A stretch of 64,000 nt of DNA from Hymenobacter terricola (GCF_017921975.2 NZ_JAGEMO020000026.1:62001-126000), one strand, 5' to 3'. Positions 1-8,810 are shown, numbered from the stretch's first letter. Made by a program: numbers and translations. Notes: a model not told the origin generated them from the letters alone.

Positions 1-2
1 TC

Positions 3-104
3 GGAACGCATTACAGTGCGGCCGACTGCATTGCCAATGCCCTTTATGCCTTGGCCCAACTGCCGGCCGGTCAGAACTCAACCACTTTGGCGGTAAGCTT
101 CTAA
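3..104 (+). CDS. C-terminal tail of an unidentified protein (partial)
   Basis: An open frame enters from the left edge and stops at TAA 102-104, leaving 33 residues that begin GTHYSAADCIANALYAL. The frame reads through without interruption, but only the tail is visible. A G-T-H followed by a small-residue helix resembles the catalytic DxxH block near the end of SGNH hydrolases and sialate O-acetylesterases. This is a weak resemblance, and the Asp would lie at or before the window edge. No terminator-like hairpin follows. The next gene has its own promoter at 164-171, so the two are probably separate transcripts. Confidence 0.35.
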   Translation, partial: GTHYSAADCIANALYALAQLPAGQNSTTLAVSF

Positions 105-163
105 TTCGCTTAAAAGCAAGAGCATGGAAATTTATTTTTCCATCAATTAGAAACTTGTCTAAT

Positions 164-171
164 TATCTTTG
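164..171 (+). promoter_or_regulatory. Bacteroidota -7 promoter element (TATCTTTG)
   Basis: TATCTTTG matches the Bacteroidota sigma-A -7 consensus TAnnTTTG. It lies 33 bp before the ATG at 205. Transcription would begin near 176-180, downstream of the possible start codon at 169, which supports 205 as the true start. No clear -33 TTTG is visible at the usual distance. Confidence 0.6.
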
Positions 172-204
172 TACCATTGTACATCCATTTACCAATCCCC
201 TGCC

Positions 205-1605
205 ATGCAAACGCTTACTCGTTTTTTCATAAGCACGGCCGGTGCCGCGCTGCTTAGCCTCACCGGCGCCTACGGCCAGACGGCCACCAAGCCCAGCCTC
301 ACCGGCAACTGGACGGGCACACTGGGGCCGCTGGAATTCACGGCCCACCTCACGGACTCCGCCGTCGGGCCGCGCACGGCCACGCTGGACATCCCCGCCC
401 AGCACGCCAATGGCCTGGTCATGCAGTTCACGGCACCGGCCGACAGCGTGTACCTGCGCATGCGCCAGCCGGTGGCTGCGCAGTTTGCCGGCCGCCGCTC
501 AGCCGATGGGCAGCAGTTGGTGGGCGAATGGCAGCAGGGCCTGCGCTCGTTTCCGCTCACGCTCAGCCGCGCGGGCAGCGCCAAAGCCGCCGGCCCCAAC
601 CGGCCCCAGACGCCGCAGCCGCCGTTTCCCTACCAGTCGGCCGATATCACCTTTAAGAATGAAAAGGCTGGCTTGACCCTGGCCGGCACCTACACCGTGC
701 CCGCCGACATGGGCCCGTTTCCGGCCGTGGTGCTGCTTACCGGCTCGGGGCCGGAAGACCGCAACGAAACCATCTTCAACCACCAGCCTTTCGCGGTGCT
801 GGCCGATTACCTCACCCGTCGCGGCGTAGCCGTGCTGCGCTTCGACGACCGGGGCGTGGGCCAGAGCGGCGGCACCCAGCAGGGCATGACCAGCGCCGAC
901 TACACCACCGACGCCCAGGCGGCCCTGGCCTGGCTGCGCGCCCAGCCCGGCATCCGCAAAAGCCAGGTGGGATTGCTGGGGCACAGCGAGGGCGGCACGG
1001 CGGGCATTGGCGCGGCCGGGCAGCCGGCGGGGCCCGATTTCCTGGTGCTGCTGGCCGGGCCGGCTATCGCCGGTGATGAGCTGATTGTGCAACAGTCGTT
1101 GGCCCTGACCCGCCTGCAAACCACGGACGCAGCTCAGCTGGCCACCATCGAGAAGCAACAGCGTAGCATGACCCAGATTATTCAGAAAACGCCTGATGAT
1201 GCCCAGGCCCGCGCCCAACTAATGGCGCTCTACAACCCCACCAATGACCCCAACACGGCAGCGGCCATGGAATCCCAATATGCGGCGATGACCTCGCCCT
1301 TCTACCGCCACCTGCTGGCCGACCGGCCGGCCCAAACGCTGGCCAAAGTGCACTGTCCGGTGCTGGCCCTGGGCGGCAGCAAAGACTTGCAGGTGCCCGC
1401 CACGCGCAACCTGGCCGCCGCCGCCGCCGCCCTGAAAGCCGGTGGCAACCGCGACGTGACGGTGAAAGAATTGCCCGGCCTCAACCATTTGTTTCAGACC
1501 GCCAGCACGGGCGGCCCGGCCGAATACGGCACCATTGAGGAGACGTTTGCCCCAGCCGCCCTGCAGATTATTGGTGATTGGATAGCGCAGCACAGTCGAA
1601 AATAA
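205..1605 (+). CDS. secreted alpha/beta hydrolase (S33-like serine hydrolase)
   Basis: 466 residues. The start at 205 gives a clean signal peptide (MQTLTRFFISTAGAALLSL, cleavage near AYG-Q); an in-frame start at 169 lies in front of the expected transcription start. Residues about 20-130 form a small beta-rich domain, followed by an alpha/beta hydrolase domain with the FDDRGVGQS strand. The nucleophile elbow is G-H-S-E-G-G (Ser about 261), the acid lies in LGGSKDLQVPA and the histidine in LPGLNHLFQ. The full triad is present, so this is probably an active periplasmic or extracytoplasmic esterase or peptidase of unknown substrate. The next gene is a paralogue with the same domain order. Confidence 0.8.
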   Translation: MQTLTRFFISTAGAALLSLTGAYGQTATKPSLTGNWTGTLGPLEFTAHLTDSAVGPRTATLDIPAQHANGLVMQFTAPADSVYLRMRQPVAAQFAGRRSADGQQLVGEWQQGLRSFPLTLSRAGSAKAAGPNRPQTPQPPFPYQSADITFKNEKAGLTLAGTYTVPADMGPFPAVVLLTGSGPEDRNETIFNHQPFAVLADYLTRRGVAVLRFDDRGVGQSGGTQQGMTSADYTTDAQAALAWLRAQPGIRKSQVGLLGHSEGGTAGIGAAGQPAGPDFLVLLAGPAIAGDELIVQQSLALTRLQTTDAAQLATIEKQQRSMTQIIQKTPDDAQARAQLMALYNPTNDPNTAAAMESQYAAMTSPFYRHLLADRPAQTLAKVHCPVLALGGSKDLQVPATRNLAAAAAALKAGGNRDVTVKELPGLNHLFQTASTGGPAEYGTIEETFAPAALQIIGDWIAQHSRK

Positions 1606-1723
1606 ATTCCGCGGCCCGGCGTAAACTCAGCCTGCGAGTGCACCGTGGTGAAGCGAGAGCAGGTACGGGCTGCTCAGTAGGCTAAGTAAGTTGGGGACTG
1701 ATTGGCATGTTATAGATTTGTTG

Positions 1724-1731
1724 TACTTTTC
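1724..1731 (+). promoter_or_regulatory. probable promoter (-33 TTG at 1702, -7 TACTTTTC)
   Basis: TACTTTTC differs from TAnnTTTG only at the last base. A TTG at 1702-1704 lies 19 bp upstream, within the usual Bacteroidota -33/-7 spacing. It sits 56 bp before the ATG at 1788 and suggests that the second hydrolase gene is transcribed independently of the first. Confidence 0.45.
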
Positions 1732-1787
1732 AACACCAGATTCTATTGATTGCCCTGCTACCCTCAATTATTTATTCCGATTCCAAG

Positions 1788-3266
1788 ATGAGATTTTTAC
1801 TTGCTACTGTTTTTCTACTTGCGTGCGGGTTGAATAGCGCCTTTGCGGCAACCCCGCCGACGGGTCCCGCGCCCCTCAACGGCCAATGGAGAGGCCCGTT
1901 GAAATTACTGGGTGGCCAAATCACCATCGTCATCACCATCGTGCCCCTCACCAACGGCGCGTATTACGCCGCCCTCGACGCTCCGCAACAGCGCATCAGC
2001 CGCATGCCGGTGGAAGTAGAGCTGAAGGACGACGACCTCACGCTGCGCATCGAGCAGGCTGGCAGCAGCTTTGTGGGCAGGGTGCTTGATGGCGGCGCCA
2101 CCCTCAAAGGCACCTGGAAACAGCCGGGCGTGACGGCCCCCATGGTGTTGCAGCGGGCCGTGGCCTCGGTGCAGGCCGCTACCAGGTTCAAGGCCGCGCC
2201 GCCCTACCGCCAAACCGACGTCAGCTTCCAGAACCCGGTTACCAAAAACTACCTCAGCGGTACGCTCACGGTGCCGGCCGGCGAAGGGCCGTTTGCCGCC
2301 GTGGTGCTACTGTCCGACTCCGGCCCGCAAAGCCGCGACGTGGAGGTGACCGGCTACCGCATGTTTGGCCAGCTGGCCGATTACCTCACCCGCCACGGCA
2401 TTGCCGTGCTGCGCTTCGACGACCGGGGCGTGGGCAAATCGAGCGGCACTTACGCCAGCGCCACCACCGCCGACCTCGTAACCGATGCCCAGGCCGCGCT
2501 GACTTTTCTACGCGCCCAGCCCCTGGTGTCGGACCACCGCGTGGGGCTCATTGGGCACGGCGAGGGCGGCAATGTGGCTCTGCTGGCCGCTGCCGCACCA
2601 AACCGAGCCCCGGCTTTCGTAGTGTCATTGGCGGGCTACGGCCAAACGGGTTATGACGTGCTGCTGCGCCAGCAGGGCGAAATCATGCGCCTTATCGGCT
2701 CCGACCCCGCGCAGGTGAAAGCGGCCCAGGCGGTGTTCCAGCGCACGGTGGGCATCATCCGCCAAACGTCCGACAACGCAACGGCCCGCGCCAAGGTAGC
2801 GGCCCTGCTCACGGCTACCAACACGGGGATTGACGCCGCCATGGCCCGCGCCCGCGCCGCGCAGCTGACTTCGCCGTGGTCGCGCTATTTTTTCGATTTT
2901 GACCCCCAGGCCCAGCTCGACAAAGTGCAATGCTCGGTGCTGCTGCTCAATGGCACTGCCGATTTGCAGGTTTCGGCCAAGCGCAATATGATGCCACTGG
3001 CCAAGGCGCTGCACCATGCCAAGCGCACCGTGGCCACCTACAAGCTCAACGGCGTCAACCACCTGTTTCAGCCCGCCCCGGCCCAGTGGCCAATGGTGAA
3101 CGGAGCACAGCAAGCCGTTTTTTCGCCCAAAGCCCTGAAGAAAATTCAAGATTGGGTAACTCTGGAAACTCAACTCCCCGGCGGCCCCCTGCCCGTAACG
3201 GTGAAACGCCCCCCCACCGGCCGCAAACCCGTCCGGACACCTGCCACCGCACGGACGCGCGGCTAG
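1788..3266 (+). CDS. secreted alpha/beta hydrolase paralogue lacking the catalytic serine
   Basis: 492 residues with the same architecture as the upstream hydrolase: signal peptide (start chosen at MRFLLATVFLLACG), beta-rich domain, then an alpha/beta hydrolase core with FDDRGVGKS. The nucleophile elbow reads G-H-G-E-G-G: residue 258 is Gly (GGC at 2559-2561), where the paralogue has Ser (AGC), one base change away. The acid (LNGTADLQVSA) and histidine (LNGVNHLFQ) positions are kept. Unless another residue substitutes, this should be catalytically dead, for example a binding protein. The C-terminus has a Pro/Arg-rich tail of about 30 residues that the paralogue lacks. The frame is intact, so it is not an obvious pseudogene. 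Confidence 0.75.
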   Translation: MRFLLATVFLLACGLNSAFAATPPTGPAPLNGQWRGPLKLLGGQITIVITIVPLTNGAYYAALDAPQQRISRMPVEVELKDDDLTLRIEQAGSSFVGRVLDGGATLKGTWKQPGVTAPMVLQRAVASVQAATRFKAAPPYRQTDVSFQNPVTKNYLSGTLTVPAGEGPFAAVVLLSDSGPQSRDVEVTGYRMFGQLADYLTRHGIAVLRFDDRGVGKSSGTYASATTADLVTDAQAALTFLRAQPLVSDHRVGLIGHGEGGNVALLAAAAPNRAPAFVVSLAGYGQTGYDVLLRQQGEIMRLIGSDPAQVKAAQAVFQRTVGIIRQTSDNATARAKVAALLTATNTGIDAAMARARAAQLTSPWSRYFFDFDPQAQLDKVQCSVLLLNGTADLQVSAKRNMMPLAKALHHAKRTVATYKLNGVNHLFQPAPAQWPMVNGAQQAVFSPKALKKIQDWVTLETQLPGGPLPVTVKRPPTGRKPVRTPATARTRG

Positions 3267-3272
3267 CGTAGC

Positions 3273-3312
3273 CCCTGGCCGCTGACGGCCAGGGCTGGCC
3301 CTGCTATTTTTT
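3273..3312 (+). terminator. Rho-independent terminator after the hydrolase pair
   Basis: An 8-bp stem CCCTGGCC/GGCCAGGG (3273-3294) overlaps an alternative hairpin CAGGGC-TG-GCCCTG (3290-3303), which is followed directly by CTATTTTTT. It starts 7 bp after the TAG of the second hydrolase gene. Confidence 0.6.
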
Positions 3313-3408
3313 GCCTATCATTGCGGCTCTACCCCAGGCCCGGGCAGTCTACTTGCTCTCTTCCACGCCTCTACCGCTCCCGGGCCGCTCGCCAGGGCTC
3401 CTTTTCTT

Positions 3409-4458
3409 ATGGCCTCTCCACACTCGCCACAGCCCCGTCGGTCCTGGGACAATTCCGGCCCGATGCGCTGGGTGCGGCGCTATTTTGGCTACTCGCGGGG
3501 CGAAGCCAAGGGTATGGTTGGGCTCTTGGTTTTGATGCTGGCCGCCATCGTGGCGCCCATCCTGCTGCGGCCGGAGTTGCCCAGGTATTTGCCCGCCGCC
3601 GACCAGAAAGGCCTCGACCAGCTGGCGGCCCAGCTCAAAGACCACCGCACGGCCGAGCAGGGCTACGCCACGCGCTTCCCCAAGCGCGACTATAAAAAGC
3701 TTGAGCGCGGTAGCCGTTATCCGGCAGTGGCTCAAATCCGCCTCGCCCCTTTCGACCCCAACGCTCTCACCGCTGCAGGCTGGGAGGCGCGGGGCGTGCC
3801 GCACTTCGTGGCCGCTCGAATTGAAAAATACCGCGCAGCCGCCGGCGGCTTCAAGGCCAAAGCTCAAATCAAGAAGATGTACGGCCTGGAGGACTCCGTG
3901 TACCAGCGGCTGGCCCCGTTCATGCAGCTGCCTGACGAAGCCCCCAAGCGTGACTACGCCGCCAACAAGCCCGGCCCGGACGGCAAATTCCCGCCCTTCG
4001 CCGCCACCGATGGGGCGCCCGGCAAGTTCTCACGCAAGCCCCGCAACCTCCAACCCTTCGACCTGAATACGGCCGACACCACGCAGCTGATGCAGATTCG
4101 CGGCATTGGCGCGGGCCGGGCGAAGTGGGTGGTGAAGTACCGCAACCAGCTGGGTGGCTACCTGCGCGAGGACCAGCTGGACGAGGTGTTTGTGCTGAAA
4201 GACGCGCCGGATTTGCGGGATAGTCTGAAGAAATACACGTTCGTGGCGCCCGGCTTCGCGCCCAAAACGGTGAATGTGAACACGGCCTCGTTCGACGAAA
4301 TGTATTTGCAGCCCTACATCGGCAAGCCGCGGGCGCGCATTATCGTGGCTTACCGGCAGCAGCACGGGCCATTCAAAACAGTGGAGGATTTGAAGCAGAT
4401 TCCAATTCTAAAGCCGGCCGACTGGGAGAAAATGCGGCCCTATGTGCGCTGCGAATAG
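3409..4458 (+). CDS. membrane-anchored helix-hairpin-helix protein (ComEA-like)
   Basis: 349 residues. One transmembrane helix spans about residues 36-53, preceded by a basic N-terminus. Three helix-hairpin-helix units follow: one around residues 115-165 (FDPNALTAAGWEARG), one from about 218 (DLNTADTTQLMQIRGIG) and one from about 288 (VNVNTASFDEMYLQPYIG) to the end. The NTA...L..I.GIG pattern is that of ComEA-type DNA-binding domains. ComEA binds incoming DNA at the cell surface during natural competence. A DNA-binding role outside the membrane is inferred here, and no other competence gene is nearby. It is longer than the usual single-domain ComEA and resembles the multi-HhH proteins common in Bacteroidota. 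Confidence 0.75.
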   Translation: MASPHSPQPRRSWDNSGPMRWVRRYFGYSRGEAKGMVGLLVLMLAAIVAPILLRPELPRYLPAADQKGLDQLAAQLKDHRTAEQGYATRFPKRDYKKLERGSRYPAVAQIRLAPFDPNALTAAGWEARGVPHFVAARIEKYRAAAGGFKAKAQIKKMYGLEDSVYQRLAPFMQLPDEAPKRDYAANKPGPDGKFPPFAATDGAPGKFSRKPRNLQPFDLNTADTTQLMQIRGIGAGRAKWVVKYRNQLGGYLREDQLDEVFVLKDAPDLRDSLKKYTFVAPGFAPKTVNVNTASFDEMYLQPYIGKPRARIIVAYRQQHGPFKTVEDLKQIPILKPADWEKMRPYVRCE

Positions 4459-4627
4459 CCCGGCATTGCCGAAAATCTCTAAAAAAAGTCACGGCAGGAA
4501 GTAACTATTGGGAATGGTAGTACCGTAGTAGGTGGTTGAACTTAACACCGTTCAGAAAACTGCGGACCTAACCAACGGCCCTCCCAACAGGTTAGCAATA
4601 TCAGTTACCACTCCCCACTTCCCTGCC

Positions 4628-5269
4628 ATGATGGATAACTCCACGCCCGATTCGGCCGCGCTGCCCGACGGCCCGGCGCCCAACGACGGCCGCCGCTCAT
4701 TCATCAAGCAAGCCACTGGCCTGCTGGGCCTGGCCCTGGCTCCACCACTCGTCAGCCAGGCCGAGCGCCTCACCGCCATGTCCAAAAAGGTGGAAGGCGT
4801 GAGCGAAATGCGTCTTAAAGTGAACGGCACGCTGCGCACCATAAAAGCTGAGCCACGGGTGACGCTGCTCGATGCATTGCGCGAAAACCTCGACCTCACC
4901 GGCTCGAAAAAAGGCTGCGACCACGGCCAGTGCGGCGCCTGCACCGTGCTGGTCGACGGCCGCCGCGTGAACAGCTGCCTCACCCTGGCCGTGATGGCGC
5001 AGGGCAAGGAAATAACGACGGTGGAAGGCCTGGCCAAAGGCGAGGAATTGCACCCGTTGCAACAGGCTTTTATTGACCACGACGGGTTCCAGTGCGGCTA
5101 CTGCACGCCGGGTCAGCTCATGTCGGGCGTGGCCTGCCTCAAGGAAGGCCACGCCAAAACCGACGGCGACGTGCGCGAGTGGATGAGCGGCAACCTCTGC
5201 CGCTGCGGCGCTTATCCAAACATCGTAGCGGCCATCCGCGAGGTGGAAAAAAGCGGTTTTAAAGGGTGA
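4628..5269 (+). CDS. molybdenum hydroxylase [2Fe-2S] subunit (PaoA/YagT-like)
   Basis: 213 residues; the start is at 4628 or the adjacent ATG at 4631. A twin-arginine signal (GRRSFIKQA, RR at residues 22-23) followed by a hydrophobic stretch predicts Tat export. The plant-type ferredoxin motif CDHGQCGACTVLVDG...C binds the first [2Fe-2S] cluster. The C-terminal motifs CGYCTPGQ and CRCG bind the second, as in the xanthine oxidase family. The subunit passes electrons from the molybdenum centre to FAD. It leads a three-subunit operon in the order PaoA-PaoB-PaoC, like E. coli periplasmic aldehyde oxidoreductase. The physiological substrate cannot be read from the sequence; aldehydes or purines are possible. 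Confidence 0.88.
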   Translation: MMDNSTPDSAALPDGPAPNDGRRSFIKQATGLLGLALAPPLVSQAERLTAMSKKVEGVSEMRLKVNGTLRTIKAEPRVTLLDALRENLDLTGSKKGCDHGQCGACTVLVDGRRVNSCLTLAVMAQGKEITTVEGLAKGEELHPLQQAFIDHDGFQCGYCTPGQLMSGVACLKEGHAKTDGDVREWMSGNLCRCGAYPNIVAAIREVEKSGFKG

Positions 5270-5358
5270 TTAGCTGTCAGTTGCTTGTTGTCAGTTGTCA
5301 GCACCGGACAGATTTCAACGAACTAACAACTGACAATGAGCAACTAATAACCAACTAG
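5270..5358 (+). repeat. family-2 imperfect inverted repeat (TTGTCAGTTGT type)
   Basis: Left arm around 5274-5302 (ends TTGTTGTCAGTTGTCAG) and right arm around 5323-5352 (CTAACAACTGACAATGAGCA) are imperfect inverted complements of about 29 bp. The element fills the whole gap between the first two molybdenum hydroxylase genes. Related copies lie at 19134-19224 and 37961-38048. Confidence 0.6.
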
Positions 5359-5360
5359 CT

Positions 5361-6344
5361 ATGAACAACTTCACCTACCTCCAGGCCACGGCGGCAAAAG
5401 ATGCCACTGCGGCCGTAGCGGGCACCAAAGAAGCGGCCTTCATCGCGGGCGGCACCACTTTGCTCGATTTGATGAAGCTGGATGTGGAAAACCACAGCCA
5501 GCTGGTGGACATCAACATGCTCGCCTTCAAAGGCGTGGAGCAGACGGCCGATGGCCTGCGCATTGGTGCGCTGGAACGCATGAGCGACGTGGGCGAAAAC
5601 CCGCTCGTGTTGCAGAATTATCCGGTTATCTCGCAGTCGCTGTTGCTGGCGGCCTCGCCGCAGCTGCGCAATATGGCCAGCATTGGGGGCAATATTTTGC
5701 AGCGCACCCGCTGCGGCTATTTCCGCGACACGGCCTTTCCGTGCAACAAGCGCCAGCCCGGCTCCGGCTGCCCGGCGCAGGACGGCGAAAACCGCGGCCT
5801 CGCCATTCTGGGGGGCAGCAAGTCCTGCATCGCCACCTATCCCGGCGACCTCGCCGTGGCCCTTGTGGCCCTGGACGCCGTGCTGCTGCTCGAGAACAGC
5901 AAGGGCAAGCAGCGCCGCGTGCCGCTGGTCGATTTCCATGTAGTGCCCGGCTCCACACCGCAGCGCGAAACCGTGATTGAACCCGGCGAATTGATAGTTT
6001 CCGTGACCGTGCCGGCCGCCGCGCACGCCCGCAAATCGATGTACCTCAAGGTGCGCGACCGGGCTTCGTATGCCTTCGCGCTGGCCTCGGCCGCCGTGGG
6101 CCTGGATGTGCAGGGCGGCCAGATTCGCTCCGCCCGCGTAGCGCTGGGCGGCGTGGGCACCAAACCCTGGCGCTCTCTGGCGGCCGAGAAAGTCCTGACC
6201 GGGGCACCGGCCACGGAGGCCACGTTCCGGGCGGCCGCCGCGGCTGCCGTGCGCGACGCCCAGCCCCACGAGCAAAACCGCTTCAAGGTAGAATTGGCCC
6301 AAAACACGCTGGTAAGGGCATTGACAGAATTATCAGCAGCTTAA
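5361..6344 (+). CDS. molybdenum hydroxylase FAD subunit with extra [4Fe-4S] loop (PaoB-like)
   Basis: 327 residues of the xanthine dehydrogenase subunit M family. The N-terminal FAD-binding domain includes the AGGTTLLDLMK and ASIGGNILQRTRC blocks; the CO-dehydrogenase flavoprotein C-terminal domain follows. Between about residues 116 and 155 there is a cysteine-rich insertion (RCGYFRDTAFPCNK, GSGCPAQDG, GGSKSCIA). This matches the loop binding a [4Fe-4S] cluster in PaoB and 4-hydroxybenzoyl-CoA reductase beta subunits. No Tat signal is present, as expected if it is exported as a passenger of the small subunit. It lies between the [2Fe-2S] and molybdenum subunit genes, separated from each by a repeat element. 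Confidence 0.88.
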   Translation: MNNFTYLQATAAKDATAAVAGTKEAAFIAGGTTLLDLMKLDVENHSQLVDINMLAFKGVEQTADGLRIGALERMSDVGENPLVLQNYPVISQSLLLAASPQLRNMASIGGNILQRTRCGYFRDTAFPCNKRQPGSGCPAQDGENRGLAILGGSKSCIATYPGDLAVALVALDAVLLLENSKGKQRRVPLVDFHVVPGSTPQRETVIEPGELIVSVTVPAAAHARKSMYLKVRDRASYAFALASAAVGLDVQGGQIRSARVALGGVGTKPWRSLAAEKVLTGAPATEATFRAAAAAAVRDAQPHEQNRFKVELAQNTLVRALTELSAA

Positions 6345-6350
6345 TCATCT

Positions 6351-6452
6351 GTCATGCAGAGCAGAGCGTAGCGAAGCAGCTCGCGTGCGGCAGTGATTCA
6401 ATCGTGTTGATTAGTGAAAGCACGCGAGCTGCTTCGCTACGCTCTGCATGAC
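6351..6452 (+). repeat. family-1 intergenic palindrome (copy a)
   Basis: The left arm 6351-6387 begins GTCATGCAGAGC. The right arm 6421-6452 is its reverse complement except for a 5-nt insertion (AGAGC) on the left. The loop contains GTGATTCAATCGTGTTGATTAG, parts of which recur in loops of other copies. It lies between the FAD and molybdenum subunit genes and creates a false 5' extension of the latter's reading frame. Confidence 0.8.
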
Positions 6453-6476
6453 CCGCATTTATCCGACTTTTTAGCC

Positions 6477-8807
6477 ATGGAAAACGAACCAGCTTTCTTC
6501 GAAACTTCGCCCACGCCCAGTTCGGTAGGCCAGCCCATGAACCGCGTGGACGGCCGCGACAAGGTGATGGGCCGGGCCAAATACTCGGCCGAATACCCGC
6601 TACCGGGCCTCACCTACGGCGTGCTCAAAACCAGTGACATCGCGAAGGGCAAAATTCAGAATATCGATACCAGCGCGGCGGCCAAAGCGCCCGGCGTGCT
6701 GGCCATCTACACCCATCTGAACCTACCCAAACTGGCCAAAACCCCCAACGATGCCGATGGTAAAAAGGCCATTGGCGCACCCATGGGCTTCCTGCCGCTC
6801 ACTTCGGATGTGATTTATTACGCCGGCCAGCCGGTAGCGTTGGTGGTGGCCGACACCTTTGAGCGCGCCACCCAGGCTGCCACTTTGGTGCGCGTGACCT
6901 ACGCCGCCGAGCAGCCCATCGCCGCCTACACCGACCCCAAAGCCCAGCTCTTCAACCCCGAGAAAATTCAGGATGGCAAAGCCGATGGCTACACCCGGCG
7001 CGGCGATGCCCGCGCCGCCCTGGCCAGCTCGCCCATTAAAATGACGGCCGTGTACACCCACGCCATCAACCACCACAACCCGATGGAACCGGGTTCGACA
7101 ACGGCCATTTGGGAAGCGCCCGACCGGCTGACGGTCTACGAATCGACGCAGGGCGTGACGCGCACGCAGAAGTCGCTGGCCGCCATGCTGGGCCTGCCGC
7201 AGGACCAGGTGCGCGTCGTGACCAAGTTTTTGGGCGGCGGCTTCGGCTGCAAAGGCTCGTGCTGGCCGCATACCGTGCTCACGGCGCAGGCTGCCAAGGG
7301 CGTGGGCCGGCCGGTGAAGCTGGTGCTCAGCCGCAAGCAGCAGTTTACGAGCATGGGCCATCGCGAGGACCAGACCCAAACCCTGACTTTGGGCGCTACC
7401 AACGAAGGCAAGCTCACGGCGCTCATCCACGAGAAAACCTCCACCACGTCGCCCTGGGACAATTACGCCGAGTCGAACAGCAAGATTATCAATCTGCTCT
7501 ACGAGTGCCCCACGTTTGAGTCGCACTACCAATTGGCGCGGGGCAACGTGATGACTTCCACCTTTACCCGCGCCCCCGGTGAGGCCCCCGGCTCCTTCGC
7601 CATCGAGTGCTCGATGGATGATTTGGCCTACCAGCTGGGCATCGACCCCATCGAAATCCGGCTGCGGAACTACGCCGAAAAAGACCCCAGCACCGGCCAG
7701 GCCTGGAGCAGCAAGAGCCTGCGCCAGTGCTACGCCCGCGGGGCCGAGCTGTTCGGCTGGAGCAAGCGCAACCCTAAAGCCGGCGTGACCAAAGACGGCC
7801 GCACGCTCGTGGGCTGGGGCATGGCCACGGCCAGCTACCCGGTGCACAGCTCGCAGGGCACGGCCCGCGTGCGCCTGTTTGCCGATGGCCACGCCGTGGT
7901 GCAGGCCGGCGCCACCGACCTCGGCACCGGCACCTACACCGTGATGACGCAGGTAGCCGCCGATTCGCTGGGCCTGCCACCCGAAAAAGTCCGCTTCGAG
8001 CTGGGCGACACCCGGCTGCCCACGGCCCCCAACTCGGGCGGCTCGGTGGCGGCGGGCACGGTGTCATCGTCGGTCTACATGGCGGCGCAGGACGTGTGGC
8101 AGAAGTTGACCAAAATGGCCACACAAGACCCCAAATCGCCCCTATTCAAAGCCAAGCCGGAGGACGTGACCATGGAAAAAGGCCGGCTGCAATTGAAGAA
8201 AGACCCGTCGAAAGGCGAGGACTTTATGGCCCTGATGAAGCGCGGCGGCCTGGACGACATCGAAGGCAGCGGCCAGGGCAAGTACGGCGCGGGCTACGAG
8301 GCCGGCCAAAGCGCCAACGCCGCCAGCGACGCGCACAAAGACGAGGCCGGCCAGCACTCCATGCATTCCTTTGGTGCCCACTTCTGCGAGGTGCACGTCG
8401 ACCCCGACCTGGGCACGGTGCGCGTGACGCGCTGGGTGAGCGTGCACGGGGCCGGCCGCATTCTGAACGCCAAAACGGCCCGCAGCCAGATTATCGGCGG
8501 CTCCATTTTCGGCATCGGCGCGGCCCTGATGGAGGCCACCGTGCGCGACCCGCACTACGCCCGCTACGTCAACTCCGACCTCGGCGACTACCACATTCCC
8601 GTGAACGCCGACATCCCGGACATGACCGTGGAATTCATCGACGAGCACGACCCCTACATCAACGCCATGGGCGTGAAGGGCATTGGCGAGATTTCGATGG
8701 TGGGCGTATCGGCCGCCGTGGCCAATGCCGTGTTCCACGCCACCGGCAAGCGCGTGCGCGACCTGCCCATCACGCCCGATAAAATCCTGGGCACGAAGGC
8801 CGTTTAA
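6477..8807 (+). CDS. molybdenum hydroxylase large subunit (PaoC/YagR-like)
   Basis: 776 residues. The start is ATG 6477 (MENEPAFFE); the upstream in-frame ATG lies inside a palindromic repeat and is rejected. The N-terminal aldehyde oxidase a/b hammerhead domain contains VDGRDKVMGRAKYSAEYP. The molybdopterin-binding domain follows, with the GGGFGCKG and RAPGEAPG loops. Near the C-terminus KGIGEISMVGVSAAV carries the conserved glutamate that acts as catalytic base in the xanthine oxidase family. It is expected to hold the Mo-pterin (probably cytosine dinucleotide) centre and to oxidise an aldehyde or heteroaromatic substrate. The next gene, 3 bp downstream, is a MocA-like cofactor enzyme, consistent with a self-contained operon. 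Confidence 0.9.
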   Translation: MENEPAFFETSPTPSSVGQPMNRVDGRDKVMGRAKYSAEYPLPGLTYGVLKTSDIAKGKIQNIDTSAAAKAPGVLAIYTHLNLPKLAKTPNDADGKKAIGAPMGFLPLTSDVIYYAGQPVALVVADTFERATQAATLVRVTYAAEQPIAAYTDPKAQLFNPEKIQDGKADGYTRRGDARAALASSPIKMTAVYTHAINHHNPMEPGSTTAIWEAPDRLTVYESTQGVTRTQKSLAAMLGLPQDQVRVVTKFLGGGFGCKGSCWPHTVLTAQAAKGVGRPVKLVLSRKQQFTSMGHREDQTQTLTLGATNEGKLTALIHEKTSTTSPWDNYAESNSKIINLLYECPTFESHYQLARGNVMTSTFTRAPGEAPGSFAIECSMDDLAYQLGIDPIEIRLRNYAEKDPSTGQAWSSKSLRQCYARGAELFGWSKRNPKAGVTKDGRTLVGWGMATASYPVHSSQGTARVRLFADGHAVVQAGATDLGTGTYTVMTQVAADSLGLPPEKVRFELGDTRLPTAPNSGGSVAAGTVSSSVYMAAQDVWQKLTKMATQDPKSPLFKAKPEDVTMEKGRLQLKKDPSKGEDFMALMKRGGLDDIEGSGQGKYGAGYEAGQSANAASDAHKDEAGQHSMHSFGAHFCEVHVDPDLGTVRVTRWVSVHGAGRILNAKTARSQIIGGSIFGIGAALMEATVRDPHYARYVNSDLGDYHIPVNADIPDMTVEFIDEHDPYINAMGVKGIGEISMVGVSAAVANAVFHATGKRVRDLPITPDKILGTKAV

Positions 8808-8810
8808 ACC

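Noticed and set aside
6414..6476. In-frame N-terminal extension of the molybdenum subunit
   Set aside because: It is encoded by the right arm of a family-1 palindrome; MENEPAFFE at 6477 is the natural start.
6723..7892. 389-codon minus-strand frame
   Set aside because: Antisense shadow of the molybdenum hydroxylase large subunit.
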